Counted from the stretch's first letter, positions 1 to 12,935 are shown. The stretch: 64,000 bases of DNA from Bicyclus anynana (GCF_947172395.1 NC_069083.1:17578501-17642500); one strand, 5' to 3'. Program-made: numbers and translations. The notes: a model not told the origin generated them from the sequence alone.

Positions 1-411
1 GTCGATAGATATAAATCATAATAGACGGAGAGCTCGTGTACCAGACCTTCGTTATTTTATAAAAGCTACAAGTTTGTCAGCTCTTGCTTCTACCATAAGT
101 AATTACGGTAGCCAATTATGGAGTTTGGAGTTTTGGACCGTGGTGGCTTTGGGAGGTAGCAGGTTTTAAGGATCCTTAACCGTCTTCGTCTTTATGTTAA
201 AACCCGTCAGAAAAACATAAACTTCAGCAGCCGGATAACTATGACAAGCAATTGTAGAGTTTGACCATGATGTCTTTGAGAGGTAGAAGGTTCCTTAAGA
301 CTAGACTCCAGATCCACAACTGTCCAAATATAAAGTGTGCAATCCGAACCTCTGACGCCAGTCTCTTAGCCCTGGAAATCAAGTCAAAATTATAATTAAT
401 CCGTTTTTCAA
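1..411. other. Unassigned intergenic sequence
   Basis: AT-rich sequence with no frame, repeat or motif that I recognise. Confidence 0.5.
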
Positions 412-412
412 G

Positions 413-516
413 CAGATCTGTTTTACAGCACTCAAGAGTGCTGTAAAACAGATCTGTGTGCTGGTTCAGCAGATCTGTGTTACAGCACTCAAGAGTGCTG
501 TAAAACAGATCTGCTG
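413..516. repeat. Two adjacent perfect or near-perfect palindromes
   Basis: 413-456 is a perfect palindrome centred on AA at 434-435 (arm CAGATCTGTTTTACAGCACTC), and 467-516 is a second one centred at 491-492 with the same arm extended by CAG and one mismatch. They share the sequence and look like a duplicated hairpin unit. Confidence 0.85.
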
Positions 517-650
517 AACGAAAAAAATATAAAATCCTGATCCTGATTAGCTCGAATCTAATCTTACATATTCTGTCAAATTCACGCACGCAAAAATACA
601 CAAATTAACGGGTGTAAAGACTGAATAAAGGGTGTAGCTAAATAAATCAC

Positions 651-990
651 ATAAAATTGAAAATTTTAAAAACCTCCGAAGATCATGGCATTATAAATTA
701 CACTCTCGATCAAGTCATCAATGTTCTTTTTCAGTGCGTTTTGATTTGAGACCCCACTCGAGAATATTAGCAGACATTCGGTTATTCTTCCCCACTTTCA
801 ACCCTCAGAACTTTTAAACGGCTCAACCGATTTTCATCAAACATATCTAAGAACACTCGCCCATAAGTCTCCTTTCATATAAAAAATAAATTGAAATCAC
901 TTCATCAATCGGGAGCTATGGTACCACAGACAGACTGATAGACAGACACGTCAAACATATAGCACCCTTCTTTTTGCGTCAGAGGTTTCT
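651..990 (+). repeat. Dispersed repeat, copy 1 (inverted relative to 12395-12757)
   Basis: Shared blocks with the reverse complement of 12395-12757 include AAAACCTCCGAAGATCATG, TTACACTCTC, TCAGTGCG, ACTTTTAAACGGCTC and CAGACAGACACGTCAAACAT. No coding frame is preserved, so it is probably a non-autonomous element or retrotransposon tail of unknown class. Confidence 0.65.
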
Positions 991-2500
991 TTCTAAAGCA
1001 GTTGCTGGTGCTCGTGCAACTGCATTGTTTTGTACCAGTGGAACTACAAACGCTAACAAGCGGAATCGGGGGAGGATACACGCAGGACGTCAGTGCGTTT
1101 TCGACACGCTTCCTGCAATTACGCAACCACCACCGCAACTGCATTAGTGAAAGTCTGGCGCGGCGGCCGCACGCTTCTTTGACTCTACAACGTAACTGTT
1201 GTAAATTTCAAACAGTGGGTTGATCGCGGTTGATTGCCGTTGACGAACTGCCGCTCGACGGTTGATCGGTTGATCGGTTGATCAGTTGGCGCAGTGATGT
1301 GGTTCAACGTGTCTATACAGTCCGGGAAAAGGAAGAACATTTTGTTTTTTGAGTGAGTTTTTTTTTGTTTTAAATAGCCGTATTTTAAACCTTCAACTTC
1401 TAAGTGAAAAACCTAGGTGTGGGTAACAGAACAGTTTTAACTACATTCGTGGTTACAACAGTAGTCTATGACGTCGAGTAAGAATCAAAATATGGTCCGA
1501 TAGCTTGTCGATATTTTGGGTCTTGCACTTATTTGAGACAAGTTGGTACTTCTCCTATACTTCACTAATACATAACTGACGACTTGGCTAGGAAATAGTG
1601 GGTCCTTTTTTGCTCTTTAAATACCTATTAATATCTAAAGCTACCTAAAAATTTCTAAATTGCCTCCAGGCTATTTTTTGCTACTACACTTTTTCACCTT
1701 TTAGTCTATCTACCTCTGTTTCTTTTGCCGTCTCGCGGATACCATTTTGTTCATCAGTTCCATTTCTCCTTCTTCTCTGTTGTTATATGCCCTGTCCATC
1801 TATACTTAAGTTGGTTGTAAGTTGAGTATGAAAGCCATTTCCCTTAATACCTTTCTTTTAATACGTCTTCTCTCTATACCGTCCTGGCAGAATCGTATCA
1901 TGATCAGCCATCAAAAAACAATTTGACCATGGCATAATCTCGGTGAATTTCTCCATTCAGGGACTGTTCGCGTGTACATAGCATCAATTACCTTCAGGTA
2001 ACTTGAAAAAGGCGCAATTAACCGAATACATTGATTATCATGATAATTGTTTCATTCAATTACGAGTATTATTTTAGCTCTATAAAACATTAAATGCAAA
2101 TTACTCTTAGTTCTAGTTTTCGGACGAAGGAAACTTTCTTAAATGGACCAATGGTGACCTATTTTTTTTTAACCTTACGTTCAGTGCCAAATTTTTATAT
2201 CTTCATACAAATATATTTCTCTTATCTCGTAGATCGGACCACGCTTGCAGTGACTCATGATACAGTGCTTGTTAATTGGTCTAACAAAGGATAATAAAGC
2301 TTTGCTTACTATCGAGGTAACGTCGTCAGCGTGATGGGTGCATTGACTATGTAAACATTAATTCATCATCATAATTATCATTATTACCCTAAATTAACCA
2401 CTACTTACAACAGGGTTATGGCTTAAAGTGAGTGATAAATATATAGCATGGGCATTTATTACTGCCAACTTTGCGAAAACTCAAAAATAAAAACAAAATG
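991..2500. other. Gene-free intergenic sequence
   Basis: A moderately GC-rich stretch (991-1300, ending in short GTTGATCG direct repeats at about 1218-1285) is followed by AT-rich sequence. No protein domain or splice-supported exon seen. Confidence 0.4.
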
Positions 2501-2524
2501 TTTTTGAAACAGCAACCGCTTTTT

Positions 2525-2705
2525 TTCAACCGACTTCAAAAAAAGAAGAAGGTTAGCGATGTTTCTTATCTCTTAATTCTAGATTGGTCCCATTTCATTT
2601 TCATGAAAATCGGTAATTTTGAATTAAAATCAAAATGACTGAAATACGTCTTTGAAGTCTGTTCCTTTTTTATGTTAAAAAGATTACCTAGAAGTATATG
2701 ATTAT
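2525..2705 (+). repeat. ACCGACTTC / GAAGTCGGT-type dispersed repeat, copy
   Basis: Starts TTTCAACCGACTTCAAAAAAAG, contains TCATTTTCATGAAAATCGGT and CTTTGAAGTC, and ends near ATGTTAAAAAGATTAC. Similar copies lie at 11500-11700 / 12010-12105 and 48820-49040. No coding capacity. Confidence 0.6.
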
Positions 2706-3334
2706 TTATAGGTATCATATGAAACCCGTTTTCATTACAGCCAATAAGTTAGGTCAAGCCACCGATAACATAACTCAACTCATGACTAAGGGCCCCGTAT
2801 GGGTTCGAAACTAGTCGGGCATACTCCGACGTAATATCACGTGAGTTTTAGCCGTGTTTCATAATCAATTAATATGAATAACACTCACGATAGTTTAAAT
2901 TCTAAGATAACATAACTCACAGAATCCCTGCCTGTTGTACTATTATTACTCCTAACAGTCTTTAGGACTAATTCTAGGCACGGGGAATATTAGTCTTTTA
3001 GACTATTTGTTAGGGAATATTTGTTAGATTAACAGCTGAGTGGATTTGGATAGGACGGAGATAGATTAAAGTCTAATATTGCACATGGGCTTTTTATTCC
3101 AACATTCCCACAGACATGGAATCTACGCGGGTGATAATAATAACTATTACTCATACAGGGTACAAGGAGCGTGGGAAAAAAGCATCCTGGCTGAAAAATC
3201 TTCGTCACTGGTTTAATTAAGGCACTCGGATACAATTCAGGACTTCTGTATCCCGAATTCTCAAAATAATTTTCCCTTCGTTAGAAATGGCCCTTTAAGA
3301 AGAAAATCAATCAAGCCTAATTCTCCAACTAGGA

Positions 3335-3620
3335 GACGTCCTTAATGGCGCAGTGGTTTGCGCGGTAAATTTACAAGTTGGAGGTCCAGGGTTCGTGCCC
3401 CAGCTAGGCCGATTGAGGTTTCGTAATGGTCCAGGTCTAGCTGGTGAAGGGCTTCGTCTGTGGCTATTTAGCACCCTACCGACAAAGACGTACCGCCAAG
3501 CGACTTAGTGTTCCCGTACAATGTCTTATAGAAACCGAAAGGTGTGTAGATTTTCATAATCACTTACATACCGTAAGGTGAGATTGTAGTCAAGAGCTAA
3601 CTTGAAAAGATTAAAAAGAA
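3335..3620 (+). repeat. tRNA-derived SINE (family 1), diverged copy
   Basis: Pol III A-box-like TGGCGCAGTGG and B-box-like GGTTCGTGCCCC lie at the head, followed by the family body (CCAGGTCTAGCTGG, ACCGACAAAGACGTACCGCC) and an A-rich tail. It is the same family as at 5331, 13359 and 50139, but more mutated. Confidence 0.8.
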
Positions 3621-3624
3621 CAGA

Positions 3625-5325
3625 TGTATATAGGTACCTTTTTAATGGTCAAAGAGTTTTTAAAAGCAGTTGTTTAGTTGAAACGATACAAACAAGCAAA
3701 CAAAAATCAAATCTTACCTCTTAGTAATATATGTTTAGATACACAGTGGCAGCCGGTGTACCCAACATAGATATAGATAGATATAGATACATACACGGAG
3801 TCTAGAAATAAACCAGTATCTCAGTTACGTGTTACATAACGCCGCGTCCTAAATCTGCGCAATTATGTAATCGGCCTCACGAACGGGCCAGGAAGTACTG
3901 CAATCTTGTACTCGCACAGGGCTTTATGAGTTTCTAATTAAGCCTAGGCATTTTCCACGACCTCTCCAGTTGAGGTTGTCTTGTAACTTGTAGTGTGTGT
4001 AGTGGTAAACGTAACGCGTTACGGTGCCACACTGTGTGACTTCCCTTTCACGCCTACGGCAGCAGGTTTGAGTTATCACTTTTATCCAGAGACGCACACG
4101 TTTATTTTTTTTTAAATCTGTTTTTGGCTTTGTAGTTTGTATGTAGTGGTAGGGCCCACTTTTCAGAACGATACAAACATGAAAAATGTACTAAATATCT
4201 TGTTTAATTTACTAGATTACTCCATTAGAATCTTACCCGAAATAATATACGCCAACTTGGAAAATAAGCTGATTTCATTATTTTGACACCGATCGTAGAG
4301 ATTTATGTATCCTCTTTGATGCGTTTTTCACTGATTGACAGTTGTCTTTGTTAACGCGGGCAGTCAATGTCAAAGTCAATCAATTGAATGAGATACCATT
4401 GTAAAATAATATGTCAAATGTCCATATATCGAACTGACAGTTTTCCTAAATAATAATAAAACATTATTTATTGTCTTATTTTGATTAAATGTGTCGAGTT
4501 AGTATCAATTCAATTCAATTCAATTCTTCTTAATGGCTTTCATTTGTGCCAACTCGGCACGGTTTATCTCGCCAGTGTCGAATAGATGGAGAAGGCACGA
4601 AGGAGATTGTTCAGTGAGAGCTGACAAGTTCAATTTTGAGAATCTACTAGATAGTTACTATTAAGTACATAATATTTTTGTTAGTTCCTAACCTATAACA
4701 ACACAAATAACATATATTAATATTAACAAAATATTTAAAATAATTTACATAGTATAAACATATATTACAATTTAATCTTATTACATTCTACATATTTACA
4801 TAAAAATCTACAATATGGACTAAACACAAACATTAACAAACATTTAACACTTAAAGGACGAGGGACTTTTGGGGGAAGAATGTCATAGAGGAGTTAGTAT
4901 CAACTCCTTATTAAAACTGCGGCCTGTCAGTTTGACACTGATAATGTAATGAATTTTATATCAAAGGGATACACGAATTATTGCCCACCTGTAAACAAGA
5001 AATTATAGATTTCTTTGAAAATTGGCCGCATGTGTTCTCCTTTTTTATTGTAATTTATGTGGCTCTGAATCACGAGGTTCCTGGAGCGGGCTATGAGATT
5101 AGTAGGTACTACTTGAATCGGAACACAATGACAGCTGACATTGTCAACTGTCATTGTCATCTTGTCATCATGGACAAAGGGAACTATCGCTCTCTCTTGC
5201 CCGACGGTTGCGCTGTGCACAGCGTTAAAAAGTATTATTAACCATTTAGTGTGATATTAATAAAATAGTAAAGGATTTTAGAAATAAAAGGATTTTATTA
5301 TAACCAATAACAATACACTACTTAC
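3625..5325. other. AT-rich intergenic sequence
   Basis: Contains a short GATA-type microsatellite (about 3765-3795, ATAGATATAGATAG) and CAATT repeats near 4505. No gene recognised; the open frames on both strands at 4978-5241 overlap each other and look like chance. Confidence 0.4.
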
Positions 5326-5330
5326 TAACT

Positions 5331-5658
5331 TTTTTTTTTTATTCTTTACAAGTTAGCCCTTGACTACAATCTCACCTGATGGTAAGTGATGATGCAGTCT
5401 AAGATGGAAGCGGGCTAACTTGTTAGGAGGAGGATGAAAATCCACACTCCTTCCGGTTTCTACACGGCATCGTACCGGAACGCTAAATCGATTGGCGGTA
5501 CGTCTTTGCCGGTCGGGTGGTAACTAGCCACGGCCGAAGCCTCCTACCAGCCAGACCTGGACAAATTAAGAATATCTCAATCTGCCCAGCCGGGGATCGA
5601 ACCCAGGACCTCCGTCTTGTAAATCCACCGCGCATACCACTGCGCCACGGAGGCCGTC
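5331..5658 (-). repeat. tRNA-derived SINE (family 1)
   Basis: Complete on the minus strand: GACGGCCTCCGTGGCGCAGT head, B box GGTTCGATCCCC, body with GGCTTCGGCCGTGGCTAG, and an oligo-A tail (oligo-T at 5331-5340). Confidence 0.9.
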
Positions 5659-6039
5659 AAAAACTAACTAACTACTATAAATTTTAAACTTTCCTCTAAG
5701 AAATTTTCAGTTAAAATCTCTGTCTGGCTTAACCGATCAAGATAAATTTTGGTATTCTGATAAATGGAATCTAGGAGCACAACATACATAGGTTATTTTT
5801 TGTCGCTAAAATAAGAAGAAAAGGGTTGAAATAGGGGTTGACATTTTGTATGGAAATTCCTTCATCTTAAGAGTTACAACTTACAGCTATAAAAAATTGT
5901 GCATAAATCATGAAGAAATACAAAATGTTATGTGATTCAAGAATTTTTATAATTCAACCCCTACGGGGTTGAAAGGGGTTGATGAAAGCTTACACAATTA
6001 TTCGCAGTAGAAGTCGCGGGCGTCCGCTACTATTAAATC

Positions 6040-6245
6040 TATACTAATAAAATAAAGCTGAAGAGTTTGTTTGTTAATTTGTTTGTTTGATTGAACGCGC
6101 TAATCTCAGGAACTACTGGTCCGATTTAAAAAATTCTTTCTGTGTTAGATAGCCCATTTATTGAGAAAGGCTATAGGCTATATATTATCCCCATATTCCG
6201 GGAAAGGGAGCCACGCGGGTAAAACCGCGCGGCGTCAGCTAGTAG
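6040..6245 (-). repeat. Short lepidopteran dispersed repeat (CGCGCGGTTTTACCCGCG type)
   Basis: On the minus strand it begins ACTAGCTGACGCCGCGCGG, then GATAGCCCATTTATTGAG in the reverse sense, and ends in AGCTTTATTTTATTAGTATAG. Close relatives in this window lie at 30345-30543, 42598-42803 and 47364-47595. Confidence 0.7.
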
Positions 6246-6594
6246 TATAAGATTCTTCATGCTATTTAAATGCTTGAAATTGCAGCCAAGCGGTAACCTA
6301 AGTACGTACATATTGCTGTATGATCAACAAAACACTTATAAGAATGGAATAATTTATTAATTAGCCTAGTTTTCCTAACAAGTTTTCCTTGTGGAAATAT
6401 ACAAAAAAACAGTAATATGTGTGTGTTAGATAATTGCACAAGTTAGACATTGCACCGTCCGGTGGCCGGTGTAAGGAGGTCAGTGTTAAGGTGAACGCAA
6501 TACGGCAATAGTCAATACGTGGGGCAACCACCCCACCAGTTGTGTGGGCAACTTTGCTCACTCGATTCGCATCCATTTACGACGATTTTAAAAT

Positions 6595-6790
6595 CATCAT
6601 TATTATCATTATCAACATAATTATCGAGTATGATCTTTGGACCGACGTTACAAAGTTTTTCAACATCATCTTACTGTTAAGCACGACTCTGTTAGAATGA
6701 GAGAGGTTAGGCTAAAAGTCCACCTCGCTAACCAATGCAGATTGGCAGACTTCACACACGTAGAGAATTAAGATAATTCTCAGGTATCCT
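6595..6790 (-). repeat. SINE family 2, 3' part only
   Basis: Carries AGAATGAGAGAGGTTAGGCT, CCAATGCAGATTGGCAGACTTCACACACG and GAATTAAGA blocks shared with the fuller copies at 17553 and 32670; the tRNA-like head is missing. Confidence 0.65.
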
Positions 6791-6959
6791 AATTATGATT
6801 AATAATATTATGATACCAAATGTTAGTTTGTTTGTTATGCTTTTACTCCTAAGCCACCTAACCAATTATAAATATTTTAACCCTTTTACTCCTAAGCCAC
6901 TTATAAATATTCTAGCACTGTGTGAAAGCTACAGTATCAGCGAGTAACACAGGCTATAT

Positions 6960-7140
6960 CGTCATTATCAACCCATATTCTGCTCACTGCTGAGCTCGAT
7001 TCTCCTCTCAGAATGAGAGGGGTTAGGCTAATAGTCCACCACGCTAACCAATGCAGATTGGCAGACTTCACACACGCAAAGAATTAAGAAAATTCTCTGG
7101 TATGCAGGTTTCCTCAGATGTTTTTCCTTCGCCGTTTGAT
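6960..7140 (-). repeat. SINE family 2, 3' part only
   Basis: Blocks CTCAGAATGAGAGGGGTTAG, CCAATGCAGATTGGCAGACT and CCTTCGCCGTTTGA match the same family; head absent. Adjacent sequence to 7200 resembles the LINE tail CTTCTCAGCAGAACTTGCCTTCCGAA. Confidence 0.65.
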
Positions 7141-7359
7141 AAGCATATCTTCTATTGGATGAGGACTTTCCGTCAGAGCGTTTCTTCTCAGCAGAACTTG
7201 CCTTCCGAATCGTAAAGACTGTTCGTAGCTACAAATTGTCGAAGAGGGAACCTGCACGATTTTTTCATTTGGAAAGTTGCAGGGATGGCTTGGACAGTCA
7301 TAATCAACAGGATACGTCAAATTATTTCTTGGAAAAAATGTACTTACGCTATTTTTCAA

Positions 7360-7830
7360 TACTAGAGGACGCCCGCGACTTCGACCGCGTGGAAATCAAT
7401 GTATACTTACTTCCAAACCCTATTTCATCACTTTAGGAGTTGAATTTTAAAAATTTTTGAATTAAGTTATATTTCGTATTTTTTTTATGACACACACAAA
7501 CTTTGAACACCTATTTCACCCCCTTCTCATTTTATTTTCGCATTAAAAAGTATCCTATAACCTTCTCTGTATTATGGTCTTAAACCGTGCCAAGTTTCAT
7601 TTGAGTTTCATTTGAATTCATTCAGTAGTTTCAGTGTGATGCCCAAATAACAAAAAAAAACACGGACAGACAGACAAAAATATTTTTAGATTCAGTATCG
7701 ATTATTATATTTTTAGCCCCCCAACAAAAAATTTCAAAATATCTTAAATGCACAGAATGTGCAAAATGTACAGAATTCTTATTATAAGTATACTAGCGGA
7801 CGCCCGCGACTTCGTCCGCGTAAAGGACAA
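7360..7830 (+). repeat. Lepidopteran GGACGCCCGCGACTTCG repeats, two copies
   Basis: AGAGGACGCCCGCGACTTCG at 7367 and CTAGCGGACGCCCGCGACTT at 7794 mark the starts; the first continues through CATTCAGTAGTTTCAGTGTGATG and ACGGACAGACAGACAAA. Such sequences occur in thousands of copies in lepidopteran genomes; non-coding. Confidence 0.65.
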
Positions 7831-8034
7831 TGGTCTGGTGTTTGTTGATAGAATTCATAAGCGTCTACTAATGTAAACTATTACAGTTTGTAGAAAATAA
7901 TTTATTTAATTTTTTGAAACGGAGAAAAAGGTCCAATTAAGTCCAAAAACTAAAATATATTCACATCAATTACATTTAAATAATTGAGTATGGCAACCAT
8001 ACTATTTATACGAATATTGCATATATCGGACAAC

Positions 8035-8610
8035 TAGGGACGCGCACGATACCGAAAAGCCAGTATCGAATCGAATAAAATATCGTCATTGAACTACACG
8101 TATTCAATGACATCAGTTTAATTTCAGTAACAAATATATAAACTAATATTTATGACGAATTAATATAATTATTTTGAAATATATATAAAATATTTTGATT
8201 TTCAAACAAGTAATAGTAATTAATTTAAATGCAATAGGTACACCTATTTAATTTAAATTACTTATTTCTAATCATGACAAAATACTGCTAAAGTTCACTC
8301 TTACTTGGCGGCATTTTACATTTAAGTAATAAAATAAACAAAATATAATAGTCAAATATGTTAATAACAATTATTACCAACAGTAAGCCATATGATATAT
8401 TTTAATAATCAAAGGAAAGGAACAAGTTTTTACAAACGTTTTTATTGTTTAAGTATGTTCGACATGATTTTAAATAAAGGTAAAACGTAAGTAAAAATAG
8501 TAAGTAATTTCCTGAAGATTACTTATTGATTACAAAAATAACAGTATCGAAAGGAGATCGACAATCATTAATCGATACTATAAAGTATCGATACTTTTAC
8601 GTGTTCCTAT
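8035..8610. mobile_element. Probable hAT-like non-autonomous element
   Basis: Imperfect terminal inverted repeats (TAGGGACGCGCACGATACCG at left; the complement of CGATACTTTTACGTGTTCCTA at right) bound 575 bp of AT-rich sequence with several TATCGATAC-like motifs. The flanks GGACAACT and TGACAAGT agree at 6 of 8 bases, as an old 8-bp target duplication would. No transposase frame. Confidence 0.45.
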
Positions 8611-9216
8611 GACAAGTCATGCACTAACAATTCAACTGTGAACTGTCAGTCAGTTGTCACATCGCGTCGTAATTACGTTGTTTGCGTACTTAAGCGTCTT
8701 GTAAATCTTGTTGCATTTTTCCGATACTTATCAAATGATTTTCTGTACCTACATTCTTTTTTAACGACCGCTTATGTTTATGGACACCGATTCTCCCGTT
8801 AAACTACTGACTTAAAACACTATTGTATTAAATTCCACGTTGGTTTTTAGATTTAATTAGGAAGGTTCATTTTTATAAAGTATGTATATTATCCATGTCT
8901 AAGAGAAAAATGGGGATCAAACCTACTTTTTATGTCCTTCGATCGAACCCAAATACCCGGCTTCATAATCATGGAATACTTAAGACTTCAATTTAAAAAG
9001 TAGGTCTCTATTCGTTGTTAACAAAACATAACCTCTAAAACTTCAAACATAAATATCTCGAATTCCAGACTTCACATAATATTAAACCATAAGAATAAAT
9101 TATTAAGAAAATAATTATCTATCATTTTATATTTTTTTCATTCATAGACGCTTGAAAAAAAAGTCAGCAAAAATTTGTTTGGAAATAGACCATTGTCCTT
9201 TCAATGTCAACTTTAC

Positions 9217-9600
9217 TACTACCCCTACCCTACCCAACCCCTACCCTACCCAACCCCTACCCTACCACTACCCCAACCCTACCCTACCCCAAACCTACCC
9301 CTACCTTACCTACACACTACCCCATCCTACCCCTACCTCCATCCTACCCCTACCCTCCCCGTACCCTATCCATTTCCTACCCCTATCACACCCGTACCCC
9401 TATCTTACGCCTATCCTACCCTCATCCTACCACTTCCCTATCCTACCCGTACCTCTACCCTACCACTACCCTACCTCTACCCCTACCCTACCACTACCCT
9501 AAACCCGGCCCTAAACCTACCCTACCCCTACACTACCCCTACGCTTTCCTACCCGTACCCTACCCTACCCTGTAACTTCTCTATCTTACTCCTACCCTTA
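9217..9600. repeat. CCCTAC-like pyrimidine-rich minisatellite
   Basis: About 380 bp made of CCTAC/CCCTACC units with variants (CCCAACC, TACCACTACC), almost without G on the + strand. The complementary strand is GGGTAGGGTAGGG-like. It is not the insect telomere unit TTAGG. Open frames through it are repeat artefacts. Confidence 0.9.
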
Positions 9601-9609
9601 GCAAAATCG

Positions 9610-12390
9610 GTCCAGTCCTTCGAGAGTGGTGGTATGACCAAGAGAAATAGAGACTTCTATGCTAATAATATAAAGAGGTAAAGTTCGTGTGGTTGTAGGA
9701 GGTAATCTCTGTATCTACTGGACCGATTTGGAAAATTGTTCTACCAATAGAAAGCTACGTTATTTGCGAGTGTCATAGGCTATGTTTGATCCCCATATTC
9801 ACACGGGAACGGGAACTACGTAAATGAAAGCGCCGGGCGTCATATAGCGGAATTTCTGCGTCTTTTAGAAATTTTGTATTATCTCCGAAACTATTCAAGT
9901 AATAAACATACTGTAAAGGGCAAATCTTATCTCCATAATATCTTTGTGATTATTAAACAATTTATTTTGATAAGGATTAAATTTTAGTTGTATAAATAAT
10001 GACGTAAACCTAAGTATATAAAATTATTAATTTTTAAAACACAAAAGGTACTATATCTGCTAATATATAGAAGATAGATATATGGTGTTGCGGACTTTTT
10101 TGTAGAACTTTTAAAGATACATAAAGTCTCCATACATTAATTTCAATTTTACACAATAGTTAAGGCAGCGCATGCGAATAAGTCTGTTTAAGAGGATTTT
10201 CAGTCCGACCTGTATGACAAAAACTGTGATAACTCGGCTAATATATATGATACCAATATAAAATATAGCCTATAGCACTCCCCGATAATGTAGCATTCTA
10301 CTGGTGAAAGAATTTTTAAATTCGGATCAGTAGTTTCGAAGATTACCCCATTTAAAAAATGTGACAAACTTACAAACTTACAAACTTTACCTCTTTATAA
10401 TATTAGTATAGATTCTAGATGGCGCTGTCGTCTGTTATGCCACGTTAACGTTTGTTGTTTGGTGTAAGTAAAATCTCAAATTGCGAAATGCGGATTATTG
10501 TATAGAATTTGACCACTTTTATTATAAGTATAGATATATATATATAGATAGATATATATTCAACTTACACCTCTGATGGTTCTTTTTACGTGGCGTCCAT
10601 GCCGGTTACAAGCACTGTGCATCAATAAATACAAAATATGAAACTATGAACGTTTATTTACTTCGCAATGTTTGAAAAAACAAAACTTTACTAATCATGT
10701 CTTAACAGATTTTTTAAGTGCTCGTAAACTTTTATGTCCATTATTATTTTACGATTTCGCTAGAATTTGCGGAATCGAGCGTTTTGTTCAACAAGTTTTA
10801 CGAGTTGAAAGGTTGAACTCTTTGGCTTAGTTGTGAAAACGTGATTTTATAATTTTAAGGTCCTAGGTTGGATTTAAAATTACTACCGGACGCCCGCGGT
10901 TTATCCCGCGTAGTTCCCGTTTCTACGGTAATAGGAGGATAAAATATGGCCTATATTACTCGCTGATAATGTAGCTTTCCAAAAGTGTTAAAATATTTAT
11001 AATTGGTTTAGTGGCTTAGGAGTAAAAGCGTAACAAACTAACATTCGGTATCATAATATTAATCATAATTAGGATTATTTGAAGCTACTACGAAGTTTAG
11101 TCTTAATTTAGTTCTCACTTCATATATGCGTGTCGTTTCAGGTTTTAGCTTATTATTTTGTTAAATTGTAGCGAATGTGCTATAAAAAATCAATATAACT
11201 TAGCTAGCTCGCTAATCTCCAATCTAACAGGTTTAACTAGCTAATTGGTAATTAGAAAAGGAGTAGGTATTAATAAATGTTTGTAATGAGATGTTTGAGG
11301 TGTAAGTCCTGTGGCGATTAAGCCAAGATTACTTTACAATTATTCAATGCGTTCCTTAATAAAGATGCTTGGAGGCCATTAATTAAAAGAAATTGTTGAT
11401 TAGTATTTTATTCCATTGTATTCTATGATAATGTATTATTTAAATCAACCGTTGAGTTTATTGCTGGTTCTTCGCATGCGATTGAACAGTTCGATGCTTA
11501 TTAACCGACTTCAAAAGAAAGAGGTTCTCAATTCGAAACGTAGGTATGTTTTTTTTTAAATATTTTTTACTTCGTAACTTCGTCATTTACTTACTAACCA
11601 ATCTTGAAAATTCTTTTTTGTGTGTAATAGTGTATTTGCAGATTGGTACTAGTATAGGACTCAAAGTGATTACAAATATAAGAAAACTAATGTCGAGCAA
11701 AGGTTATGATTCACAACACTTGTCAGAACAAATTAATTAACAAATCAAACTGTAACCAAAATAAGACCCTAGAATGGCAGAGAATGACCTTGAGTGAAGT
11801 CACGTACTAGTGAACGTTGTGTGTTGGGTTAAAGGCGCCTTTGACAGATATCTAACACTCCCCTTTTCCACTCAAGTCACTCTCCCCGCCTATCCCAAGT
11901 AACCCATAAAGAATTACATAACAAGAGATGTGGACGGCTCGAACGCCACGAACACACTGAAGCCATCCGTACCGCAAGTCGTTGTAACACGGAGATAACA
12001 GTACTATTTAATTTTCATGAAAATCGGTTTAGTAATTTTGTGTAAAAATCAATAACTGATATGAAGTCGGTTCCATTTTCATGTTAAAAGGATTAGTTTT
12101 GCTTAGAAGCTGACATGATCGAGATAGTATATGTCCATCTAAAAATATCGGGTTTTTTAATTAAAACAATTGTTTTCTGACATATAAGTTATTTATACAT
12201 ACATTTTATTTTTATTTTAACTTGTACCATCATATTTGGGATTCTTTAATCATCACAAACAACACGCAATTTCGATAAACGTGTGGGTATACAAATATAT
12301 ATCGAAATATCTACCGTTTGCTTCATTCTATTCAAATTAGGTGTAAAGTCGCGCGACCTTGATAGCTCGAGGCGCCAATGCGTTACCAGG
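9610..12390. other. Repeat-derived intergenic sequence
   Basis: Holds decayed copies of the lepidopteran short repeats (about 9700-9850, 10200-10400, 10882-11060 with GGACGCCCGCGGTTTATCCC) and two ACCGACTTC-type pieces (11505-11580, 12010-12105). No gene recognised. Confidence 0.45.
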
Positions 12391-12394
12391 AAAC

Positions 12395-12757
12395 CGCAAA
12401 CAGACAATCATTAATTTTAACCCTCGAAGCAAAAAGAGGAGTGTTATATGTTTGACGTGTCTGTCTGTCTGTCTGTGGCACCATAGTCCCGAACGGATGA
12501 AGAACTTTAAATTTAGTTTATTTTGAATGAAAGGTGACTTATGTGCGAGTGTTTTTAGATATGTTTGGTGGAAATCGGTCGAGCCGTTTAAAAGTTCTGG
12601 GGGGTGAAGTTGGGGAAGATTAACCGTCTGCAAATATACTCGAGTGAGGTCTAAAATGAAAGCGCACTGAAATAGAATATTGATGATTTGTGAGAGAGTG
12701 TAATTAATAATTTCATGACCTTCGGGGGTTTTCAAAAATATCAATTTTATGTTAATC
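12395..12757 (-). repeat. Dispersed repeat, copy 2 (inverted relative to 651-990)
   Basis: See the copy at 651. It includes a short GTCT microsatellite (GTCTGTCTGTCTGTCTGTGG near 12460) and the ACTTTTAAACGGCTCGACCG block on the minus strand. It directly abuts the RTE tail that follows. Confidence 0.65.
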
Positions 12758-12935
12758 ATCATCAGCCGATGGACGTCCACTGCTGGACATAGGCCTCTTG
12801 CATGGACTTCCAAACAAAACGGTCTCGAGCCGCCAGCATCCAGGCTTGCGGCTCGAGACCGTTTTGCTCCCTGCAACCCGCTTGATGTCTTCGGTCCACC
12901 GAGTGGGGGGTCGACCAACACTGCGCTTTCCGCAT
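12758..12935 (-). mobile_element. RTE-type LINE, 3' end fragment
   Basis: Minus strand carries the end of the RTE reverse-transcriptase reading frame (WTDD-type region, then GEAYVQQWTS-like end as CCAGCAGTGGACGTCCATCGG) and the short 3'UTR with ATGATGAT. Frames are broken. Related copies lie at 16089, 41506, 58075 and 61290. Confidence 0.7.

Noticed and set aside
9152..9681. Three overlapping open frames of 116-168 codons rich in Pro/Tyr/Leu
   Set aside because: They arise from the CCCTAC-like tract, which is open in all three frames; composition is dictated by the repeat.
12337..12921. 194-codon open frame on the minus strand
   Set aside because: It runs through a dispersed repeat and the antisense frame of an RTE tail; no domain, and the parts recur separately elsewhere in the window.
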